A stretch of 12,657 nt of DNA from Alphaproteobacteria bacterium (GTDB lineage: Bacteria; Pseudomonadota; Alphaproteobacteria; UBA828): assembly GCA_029937205.1 (NCBI GenBank), contig JAPYQV010000034.1, positions 1-12,657 on the forward strand, written 5' to 3'. Position 1 is the first letter of the stretch, and each line of letters starts with the position of its first letter. The translations under genes and the position numbers were made by a program. The notes below the pieces were generated by a model, which saw only the letters and a program-made list of their open reading frames with translations, did no database searches and was not told where the DNA came from. Positions 7,759-12,657 of the stretch are shown in pieces.

Positions 7759-8172
7759 TCAGCGCCGCCGCGCGAAGCTGAAGAAGATGATCATCATCAC
7801 GGCGGCAACCGCAGTGCCGACACCAATCTCGATGATTAAAATGCCGATATGGTTGCCATGCGCCGGATCGTGGCTGAGGACGCCGTATTCGAGAAAAAGC
7901 CCGCCATAGAGCAAATTGGCGACGCCGACACCGGCATAAAGCAACACGCCGAGGCAGGCGAGGGAGACCAGAATAGCCATCGGCACGATGCGCTGGGCTG
8001 TCTTCACGTCAAAGACAATGGCATAGAGAATGAAGGCTGCGGCGACGATGACGCCGGCCTGGAAGCCGCCGCCGGGGCCGTAATCGCCATGCATTTGCAC
8101 ATAAAATCCGAACAGCAGAATGAACGGAATGAGCAGCTTGGCGATCACCCTGAGGACAAGATAGTCGCTCAT
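7759..8172 (-). CDS. mrpB: Mrp-type antiporter subunit B (MrpB/MnhB)
   Basis: The 137-residue protein carries the MnhB hallmark HGDYGPGGGFQAGVI (28-42) and about four membrane helices, at normal family length. Its ATG (8170-8172) overlaps the stop of the MbhD/E gene as ATGA, implying translational coupling. It corresponds in family and position to MbhF of archaeal Mbh complexes. It ends in a basic ARRR just before the mrpC ribosome binding site. Confidence 0.93.
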   Translation of the reverse strand: MSDYLVLRVIAKLLIPFILLFGFYVQMHGDYGPGGGFQAGVIVAAAFILYAIVFDVKTAQRIVPMAILVSLACLGVLLYAGVGVANLLYGGLFLEYGVLSHDPAHGNHIGILIIEIGVGTAVAAVMMIIFFSFARRR

Positions 8173-8768
8173 GCTGAATCACCCGCGACCGGTTCCGGAG
8201 GTTTGCGCCGCCGCCTGGATGCACCGCCGAGCATCACCAGGACACCGATGCCGGCGGTAAATATCACCGTCACTTCACCGAGCGTATCGAAGCCGCGATA
8301 GGCGGCCAGCACCGAAGTGACGACATTCGGCACACCGGTTTCTGCCTGGGCCCGCGCCAAATAATACGGCGCGACATGAAGCTGTGCCGGCGCCGTGGCA
8401 TCGCCGAAGGCCGGCATGCCAAGCGTCGCGTAAATGAGCAGGCCGGCCGTGCCGAGCGAGGTCGCGAGCGGCAGCCAGGGCCGCGCGCGGCGCTTTTTTT
8501 CCTGGCGTCCGGTGAGCGCAATAGCGAGCAGCATCAACACGGTGGTCACACCGGCGCCGACCGCCGCCTCGGTAAAGGCGACGTCTACCGCATCCAGCAC
8601 CACCCAGAGCGTCGCCATCAGCAGGCTGTAAATGCCGAGCACCATCGCTGAGGCGAGCAGATTTCGCAGCCACACCGCCGCGATCCCCGTGGCGACGACG
8701 AAGACCAGCAGAATTATGTTGAGATAGAGGTCTATTGTTCCGGGTCCTTCTTGCGCGCTTTTGTCCAC
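8169..8768 (-). CDS. MbhD-MbhE fusion subunit (C-terminal domain of MrpA as a separate gene)
   Basis: From a GTG at 8766-8768 the protein is 199 residues. The MbhD/DUF4040 part covers about 15-90, with DAVDVAFTEAAVGAG at 59-73. The MbhE part covers about 100-182, with YRGFDTLGEVTVIFTAGIG at 157-175. These are the domains normally fused to the C-terminus of MrpA; here they are one free gene. The 3' end overlaps mrpB as ATGA. The start is uncertain. No ATG or TTG occurs in frame near the expected N-terminus. The GTG gives 11 hydrophilic residues before the first helix and a 37-base overlap with mrpG, with only a weak ribosome binding site. An ATA at 8733-8735, overlapping the mrpG stop and placed nine bases after AAGGA, fits the family's usual N-terminus (188 residues). 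The frame runs open to 8876, but that extension lies over mrpG and is not MbhD-like. Confidence 0.85.
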   Translation of the reverse strand: MDKSAQEGPGTIDLYLNIILLVFVVATGIAAVWLRNLLASAMVLGIYSLLMATLWVVLDAVDVAFTEAAVGAGVTTVLMLLAIALTGRQEKKRRARPWLPLATSLGTAGLLIYATLGMPAFGDATAPAQLHVAPYYLARAQAETGVPNVVTSVLAAYRGFDTLGEVTVIFTAGIGVLVMLGGASRRRRKPPEPVAGDSA

Positions 8769-9052
8769 GGTTTGAGGCCATCCAGCAGGGCGGCGTGCGC
8801 CAGGGCGTGGGTCGCCACCGGGCTGGTGAAGAGCAGGAATACGAAAATCAGCACCAATTTGACCGCCACCAACCAATCATCGGCCTGCAGCAGGAAGCCC
8901 AACAGGAGAAACCCGGCGCCGGTCGAATCGAGGATGCCGGCGGGATGCATGCGGCTGAACAGGTCGGGCATGCGGATCAGGCCGATGCCGCCGACCAGCG
9001 TGAAAAATACGCCGATGGCAATCGAAATCCAGCTCAGAATATCAAGGATCAT
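8732..9052 (-). CDS. mrpG: Mrp-type antiporter subunit G (MrpG)
   Basis: The 106-residue protein has three membrane helices and the MnhG-type segment GLIRMPDLFSRMHPAG (24-39) between the first two. It ends in a basic cytoplasmic tail. The ATG (9050-9052) overlaps the mrpF stop as ATGA. Its 3' end overlaps the MbhD/E gene, by one to a few bases or by 37 bases depending on which start that gene uses. It corresponds in family and order to MbhC. Confidence 0.92.
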   Translation of the reverse strand: MILDILSWISIAIGVFFTLVGGIGLIRMPDLFSRMHPAGILDSTGAGFLLLGFLLQADDWLVAVKLVLIFVFLLFTSPVATHALAHAALLDGLKPWTKARKKDPEQ

Positions 9053-9318
9053 GATTCCGTGTCCGCCTTGGCCCGGTCGCGTTTGATGTAGCGCAGCACC
9101 GCGATGGTGGCGATGAAATTGATCAGGGCGTAGAGCAGGGAGATGTCGAGAAAATCGGGCCGCCCGGTGAGGAAGCCCATGACGGCGATGAGCAACACCG
9201 TCTGGGCGCCGACATGATTGACCGCCAGAATACGGTCATAAACCGTCGGTCCGGCGAAGGCGCGGACGAGGGCCAGCAGCATGGCGACGATGAGCGCGGC
9301 AGCTGCGGCATAAAACAT
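9049..9318 (-). CDS. mrpF: Mrp-type antiporter subunit F (MrpF)
   Basis: This 89-residue protein has three hydrophobic helices, the MrpF motif GPTVYDRILAVN (23-34), and FLDISLLYALINF in the last third. It is a normal-length member. Its ATG (9316-9318) shares one base with the mrpE stop (TGATG arrangement), and its stop overlaps mrpG as ATGA. It corresponds to MbhB in the archaeal order. Confidence 0.92.
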   Translation of the reverse strand: MFYAAAAALIVAMLLALVRAFAGPTVYDRILAVNHVGAQTVLLIAVMGFLTGRPDFLDISLLYALINFIATIAVLRYIKRDRAKADTES

Positions 9319-9827
9319 CAGCTTGTGCCCCTGCGCGGATGTGCGGGTTTGGACTCAAGCGCGCTGACCCGCCGGTTCATATCGTCGCCTTTCAAATCCT
9401 CCATGGCGGCGCGGGTAAGCGCATGCACTTCGATTTCGTCGCCGCGCACATCGGTCGAGATGGTGCCGGGCGTGAGGGTGATCGAATTGGCGTAGATCAC
9501 TTTGGCGAGATCGCTGCGCTGGCCGCTCGTAATGCGTTCCAACACCGGATCGATATCGATGCGGGGCGCCAATACCTTACGCGAGACAATCAGCGACCAC
9601 AGGATGATTTGCCAGGCCAGCCACAGCAGATAGAACGGCAGGCGCCACATTGCGACCAGCGGGACCAGGGTGTCGCTGCGCTGGTCAAGCAAATCCATGC
9701 GCAGCGTGATCGCCACCGTCAACGCCGAACAGATCGCACCGGAGATAAGGAGAAAAGGTGTGAAATGGCCGGACAATACGATCCAAGTGCCGAACAGCAC
9801 CGCGAACAGGCCGACCGCGTGCAACAA
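9318..9827 (-). CDS. mrpE: Mrp-type antiporter subunit E (MrpE), first gene of the antiporter operon
   Basis: The 169-residue protein has N-terminal membrane helices (about 3-18, 22-42 and 62-82) and a C-terminal cytoplasmic domain with the conserved ANSITLTPGTISTDV (113-127) of MrpE. The start is TTG at 9825-9827, with a second in-frame TTG three bases on. The minus-strand GGAGGGA at 9831-9837 sits at good distance for either, which supports a non-ATG start. The gene follows the binding-protein gene of the ABC operon by 105 bases and begins the tightly overlapped E-F-G series. The C-terminus is Arg/Ser-rich and a little longer than the core domain. Confidence 0.92.
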   Translation of the reverse strand: MLHAVGLFAVLFGTWIVLSGHFTPFLLISGAICSALTVAITLRMDLLDQRSDTLVPLVAMWRLPFYLLWLAWQIILWSLIVSRKVLAPRIDIDPVLERITSGQRSDLAKVIYANSITLTPGTISTDVRGDEIEVHALTRAAMEDLKGDDMNRRVSALESKPAHPRRGTS

Positions 9828-9830
9828 TAT

Positions 9831-9837
9831 TCCCTCC
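9831..9837 (-). promoter_or_regulatory. Strong ribosome binding site for the TTG-started mrpE
   Basis: The minus strand reads GGAGGGA here. The GGAGG core lies five bases before the TTG at 9827 and eight before the next TTG at 9824. No ATG or GTG in this frame offers a better-placed start, so this site fixes the start of mrpE. It is among the strongest such sites in the window, consistent with a first gene not coupled to an upstream stop. Confidence 0.7.
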
Positions 9838-9890
9838 GCGATGATAGCTTCCGCGAACCGCCAAAGAGCTCAGGAATTCAGCCCGATTCG

Positions 9891-9916
9891 CCGTCCAATT
9901 ATGCCTTTATTGGCGG
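9891..9916. repeat. Imperfect hairpin in the gap between the ABC importer and antiporter operons
   Basis: CCG and CCAAT (9891-9893 and 9895-9899) pair with ATTGG and CGG (9909-9916), leaving one unpaired T at 9894 and a nine-base loop. The 8-pair stem lies in the 105-base gap (9828-9932) after the binding-protein stop. No T-run follows on the minus strand, so it does not look like an intrinsic terminator. It might mark an RNA processing or stabilising site, or be chance. I saw no other convincing site in this gap apart from the mrpE ribosome binding site. Confidence 0.4.
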
Positions 9917-9932
9917 TCATAGACCACACGGA

Positions 9933-10886
9933 TCATTCGAGCACAACAGCATATTCCTCAATGGCCAAAGCTTCCGGGATCAGGCCTTGTTCCTGCATGA
10001 ATCGGGCGAAGCGGGTGTAGCGCGCGCGATCGAGCGCGGCTGGGCGGAGCGCGAAGCGGGCCAACGTGTCGCGCCACGCAAGGCGGTTCAATTCATCGTC
10101 CAATTCACCCCGTCCGCGAATGAACAGTTGCCAGCTTTCTTCCGGGTGGTTGATCAAGTAGCGCACGCCATCCTCCAGCGCATCGAGAAAGCGGCGCAGC
10201 ACGGCGCGATCCATGTGTTCGGGGTTGGCGACCAGGATCAGTTCGTCATAGCTCGGCACGCCCTCTTCCTCGACGTAAAAGGCGCGCCCCTGATGGCCTT
10301 CGATGGCCATCTGATTAAGCTCGAAATTGCGGTAGGCGCCGATGACGGCGTCGACATGCCCGGCAAGGAGGGCCGGGGAGAGCGAGAAATTGACGTTTAT
10401 CAGGGTGATGTCGTCAAGCGTGAGGCCGTGACGCGCCAGCATGGCGCGCAGCAGGGCGTCCTCAAAGCCGCCGATTGAGAAGCCGACCTTGCGCCCTTTC
10501 AGGTCGGCGATGGATTTGATCGGGCCATCGGCCAGCACCAGCAACGTATTGAGCGGCGTCGCGATCAAGGTGCCGAAGCGTGTCAGCGGCAGGCCCGCCG
10601 CCACTTGAACATGCAGTTGCGGCTGATAGGAGAGGGCGATATCGGCCTTGCCGGCGGCGACCAGTTTGGGCGGGTCGTTGGGATCGGCCGGCGCGATCAT
10701 CTCGACCTCGAGCCCGTGCGCGGCAAAATAGCCCTGCTCCTGGGCGACAAACAGCGGCGCGTGATCCGGATTGACGAACCAGTCGAGCAGCAGCGTGAGC
10801 TTGTCGGTCGCATTGGCGCTGCCGGCGCCAAGCAGAATGACAAGCAGGGCGGGAAACAGGACCCGGCGTAGTGTGATGATTAACAT
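9933..10886 (-). CDS. thiY: Periplasmic thiamin-pyrimidine precursor-binding protein (ThiY/NMT1 family)
   Basis: The 317-residue protein has a Sec signal peptide (Arg-Arg at 7-8, hydrophobic core, ANA cleavage motif at 24-26). The mature part begins with a strand leading to LDWFVNPDHAPLFVAQEQGYF (about 34-54), the hallmark of ThiY/THI5-like (NMT1) proteins, followed by DIALSYQPQLHVQVAAGLP (82-100). ThiY binds a formylaminopyrimidine salvage product and related proteins bind hydroxymethylpyrimidine; which one applies here is not visible. Its ATG follows the permease stop by eight bases, with GAGGAG just before or at that stop acting as ribosome binding site. The TPP riboswitch upstream of the operon strongly supports a thiamin-related substrate. 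Confidence 0.88.
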   Translation of the reverse strand: MLIITLRRVLFPALLVILLGAGSANATDKLTLLLDWFVNPDHAPLFVAQEQGYFAAHGLEVEMIAPADPNDPPKLVAAGKADIALSYQPQLHVQVAAGLPLTRFGTLIATPLNTLLVLADGPIKSIADLKGRKVGFSIGGFEDALLRAMLARHGLTLDDITLINVNFSLSPALLAGHVDAVIGAYRNFELNQMAIEGHQGRAFYVEEEGVPSYDELILVANPEHMDRAVLRRFLDALEDGVRYLINHPEESWQLFIRGRGELDDELNRLAWRDTLARFALRPAALDRARYTRFARFMQEQGLIPEALAIEEYAVVLE

Positions 10887-10894
10887 TGTCGAAT

Positions 10895-11659
10895 TTACTC
10901 CTCTTGTTCCGTCGGCAGGTTATCCGGCTGCCAGGGCAGCGCCCGGCGCAGACCGGTGTCGACGATGAAATAGATAGTCACGGCGAAGAAAGCCAAGGTC
11001 AGCAACGCGGCGAACATCAGGCCGGTCTGCACCCGTGCGTTGGCGTGCAGCATGAGGTAGCCGAGCCCGGCGCTGGCGCCGACCCATTCGCCGACCACGG
11101 CGCCAATCGGCGCGACGGCGGTGGCAACGCGCAGGCCCGAGGCCAGCGCCGGCAAGGCCGCCGGGACGCGGATGCGCGTCAGCAGCGTCCAGCGGCTGGC
11201 GCCCATGGTGCGGGCAAGGTCGGCCCAACCCGGCTCGGTGCGGCGCAAGCCATCGTAAAAATTCGTCGCCACGGGGAAATAGATGATCAACGTCGCCATC
11301 GCCACCTTGGAGGCAATGCCATAGCCCAGCCACAGCACCAGGATCGGTGCCAGGGCAAACACCGGAACCGCCTGGGAGGCGACCAGCACCGGCAACAGCC
11401 AGCGCCGCGCCGGGCGAAAATAAGCCAGGGTGAGGGCGCTGGTGGCGCCGAGCAGGGCGCCGAAGAGCAAGCCGAGTGCGATTTCCAGAAGGGTGACACC
11501 GGCATGACCGAGAATCGTGGCGTGATGGGTCCACCAGGCTTCGGCGACGCGTGCCGGGGCGGGCAGGATGAAATGCGGCGCGCCGCTCAGCCAGACGATA
11601 AGCTGCCAAATGAGCACCAGGCCGGCAACGATGATGAGCGGGCGAAGGAAGCGCATCAT
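10895..11659 (-). CDS. thiX: ABC importer permease (ThiX type)
   Basis: The 254-residue protein has about six membrane helices and a BPD-type permease loop at about 147-178. The EAA-like loop reads DLARTMGASRWTLLTRI and continues to VPAALPALASGLR, and contacts the ATPase. FILPAPARVAEAWW (30-43) is typical of the nitrate/sulfonate/thiamin-pyrimidine permease group. Its ATG overlaps the ATPase stop as ATGA (11656-11659). It carries the substrate delivered by the downstream binding protein across the inner membrane. The ThiX label depends on the neighbouring binding protein and riboswitch; sequence alone would fit other members of the group. Confidence 0.88.
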   Translation of the reverse strand: MMRFLRPLIIVAGLVLIWQLIVWLSGAPHFILPAPARVAEAWWTHHATILGHAGVTLLEIALGLLFGALLGATSALTLAYFRPARRWLLPVLVASQAVPVFALAPILVLWLGYGIASKVAMATLIIYFPVATNFYDGLRRTEPGWADLARTMGASRWTLLTRIRVPAALPALASGLRVATAVAPIGAVVGEWVGASAGLGYLMLHANARVQTGLMFAALLTLAFFAVTIYFIVDTGLRRALPWQPDNLPTEQEE

Positions 11660-12456
11660 GCCCCGATCTCCGACAGGCTATCAATATCCGCCGCATTTAG
11701 ACGCTGCAACAGATCGGCATGTTGGCGAAGCAGGGCGGCATTGGCGGGGTCGCGCGGTGTTTCGCCGCTTGGCGATGACGCTTCGCTCAATCCTGCCGGC
11801 CGCCCGGCCATGATGAAGATGCGCTGGCTGATCCTGAGCGCCTCAAGCGGATCATGGGTCACCAATAGAACCGTGCGCCCGCGCAGCAGCTTGGCGGCAA
11901 GCTCTTGTAGGCGCAGGCGGGTGATCGCATCGAGGGCGGAAAACGGCTCGTCCATTAAAATGACGGGGCGGTCTTCCATCAGGGTGCGCGCCAGGGCGAC
12001 GCGCTGGCGCATGCCGCCAGAGAGGGTCGCCGGCAGGGCATTTTCGTAATCCGCGAGGCCAACCTGGCGCAGCAGATCGCGGGCACGGGCGTCATCCGGG
12101 CGTTCGCGTCTGAGGCGCGCACCGAGCGTGATATTGCCGAGGGCGTCGAGCCACGGCAGGAGCAAATCCTGTTGCGCCATGTAGGCGACGTTGGCGGGTG
12201 ATTTTCCGCCGGATCGCACCTCGACTTCACCGATTGTCACGCGTCCACCGGGCTCGAAGGGCTGTAAACCGGCGATCAGGCGGAGAAGACTGCTTTTGCC
12301 GACCCCGCTCGGCCCGAGCAAGGCGCTGCAAACACCGTCCGGCAGTCGCAGATCGAGTCCTTTGAAGAGATATTCGCCCTCATAGCGCAGGTTGACACCC
12401 GACATAGCGATGCCGGGAGCGGTCTGAAATGAAGTGGAGAGGGGCTTTTGCGGCAA
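11656..12456 (-). CDS. thiZ: ABC importer ATP-binding protein (ThiZ type)
   Basis: The 266-residue ATPase has Walker A GPSGVGKSS (48-56), Q-loop Gln95/96 before DLLLPW, signature LSGGMRQR (145-152), Walker B VILMDEP (165-171) and the H-loop His201 in VTHD. All motifs are intact. The C-terminal tail (about 220-266) follows the core domain. The start is taken as TTG at 12454-12456, just after the TPP riboswitch, with AGGA of the riboswitch nine bases upstream. An in-frame ATG at 12403-12405 (residue 18) is an alternative close to where many family members begin, but it has no good ribosome binding site. The gene heads the importer operon and should be shut off when thiamin diphosphate is plentiful. 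Confidence 0.9.
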   Translation of the reverse strand: MPQKPLSTSFQTAPGIAMSGVNLRYEGEYLFKGLDLRLPDGVCSALLGPSGVGKSSLLRLIAGLQPFEPGGRVTIGEVEVRSGGKSPANVAYMAQQDLLLPWLDALGNITLGARLRRERPDDARARDLLRQVGLADYENALPATLSGGMRQRVALARTLMEDRPVILMDEPFSALDAITRLRLQELAAKLLRGRTVLLVTHDPLEALRISQRIFIMAGRPAGLSEASSPSGETPRDPANAALLRQHADLLQRLNAADIDSLSEIGA

Positions 12457-12461
12457 ATTCC

Positions 12462-12546
12462 CAGTTCCTACGCCGGCATTATCCGGATCAGGTTACGGGG
12501 TCGTTGGCGACGCCAACCTCTCAGCTAATGGGCTCCCCCCGAGATA
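12462..12546 (-). promoter_or_regulatory. TPP riboswitch (THI element)
   Basis: On the minus strand the leader shows the conserved aptamer blocks in order: a G-rich 5' strand leading to GAGCCC, the pyrimidine-binding GCTGAGAGG (CTGAGA at 12519-12524), a variable stem of GTTGGCG with CGCCAAC (12503-12517), then CCTGATC (12486-12492), GGATAATGCC (12475-12484) and GCGTAGGAA (12465-12473). This is the classic TPP-sensing element. It ends only about five bases before the TTG start of the ATPase gene. The AGGA in its last block is the only well-placed ribosome binding site, so ligand binding probably blocks translation directly. There is no room for a separate terminator between aptamer and gene. 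Confidence 0.96.
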
Positions 12547-12553
12547 CCGGCAA

Positions 12554-12582
12554 AATATGTCGTAGCCCGACGGTTTGCGCAA
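12554..12582 (-). promoter_or_regulatory. Possible sigma-70-type promoter for the thiamin-precursor importer operon
   Basis: On the minus strand TTGCGC (12577-12582) and CATATT (12554-12559) are separated by 17 bases. Matches to the consensus boxes are partial (three and four of six). The position is right: transcription would begin just before the first strand of the riboswitch. The rest of the leader to 12657 is A/T-rich and shows no gene; it may belong to a promoter region shared with something beyond the window. Confidence 0.35.
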
Positions 12583-12657
12583 GTCTTCTGAAACCATTGC
12601 TGGCTGCGGATTTAATAGTTTCGTTGGGAATAATATGATTAATACGAATAATTACAC

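Noticed and set aside
8769..8876. Upstream extension of the MbhD/E gene to 8876
   Set aside because: It overlaps mrpG for most of the distance, is not MbhD-like, and would put a long hydrophilic Pro/Gly/Arg stretch before the first helix.
9891..9916. Hairpin after the binding-protein gene as an intrinsic terminator
   Set aside because: No T-run follows the stem on the minus strand, the stem has a bulge, and the loop is nine bases long.
9339..12049. Two long plus-strand open frames (9339-10478 and 10886-12049) opposite the importer genes and mrpE
   Set aside because: They read as low-complexity Arg/Gln/Gly sequence with no domain, and cross several well-supported minus-strand genes.
1..12657. 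CRISPR arrays, tRNA or rRNA genes, insertion sequences, transposase or integrase genes
   Set aside because: No regularly spaced direct repeats, no tRNA- or rRNA-like sequence and no mobile-element protein were found on either strand.

Overview
The window reads as a high-G+C (roughly 60%) proteobacterial chromosome, most likely an alphaproteobacterium. This rests on base composition and on the kind of Mrp-like cluster and thiamin-precursor transporter present; no rRNA or other marker gene is available to confirm it. Nearly all coding is on the minus strand. The one exception is a plus-strand EamA/DMT transporter whose 5' end lies outside the window on the left.

Region by region, in transcription order on the minus strand (right to left). 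(1) 12657-12457: leader with a possible promoter and a clear TPP riboswitch. (2) 12456-9933: a three-gene ABC importer (ATPase, permease, periplasmic binding protein) of the ThiZ/ThiX/ThiY type, probably importing a thiamin pyrimidine precursor under riboswitch control. (3) 9932-9828: a 105-base gap with an imperfect hairpin. (4) 9827-2503: a tightly packed ten-gene Mrp/Mbh-like cation/proton antiporter operon, ordered MrpE, MrpF, MrpG, an MbhD-MbhE fusion, MrpB, MrpC, MrpD, a NuoL/MrpA-N-like subunit, a small two-helix membrane protein, and a third antiporter-like subunit with an unusual C-terminal tail. (5) 2499-1501: a ChaN-like lipoprotein starting three bases after the last antiporter gene. 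(6) 1382-777: a DUF1353 protein, which overlaps the plus-strand DMT transporter tail to tail.

The antiporter genes are joined by 1- to 37-base overlaps or gaps of at most 10 bases, often as ATGA stop/start overlaps, so they are probably co-translated as one membrane complex. The first eight families occur in the order of the archaeal Mbh antiporter module (mbhA-H) rather than the canonical bacterial mrpABCDEFG order. No hydrogenase or other redox subunit is visible. The large MrpA subunit is split: its NuoL-like half and its MbhD/E half are separate genes.

The points most worth a second look are the uncharacterised 80-residue membrane protein, the third antiporter subunit with a tail resembling the NuoL lateral helix, the tight linkage of a ChaN-like lipoprotein to an antiporter operon, the unclear start codon of the MbhD/E subunit, and the riboswitch that lies directly over the ATPase ribosome binding site.
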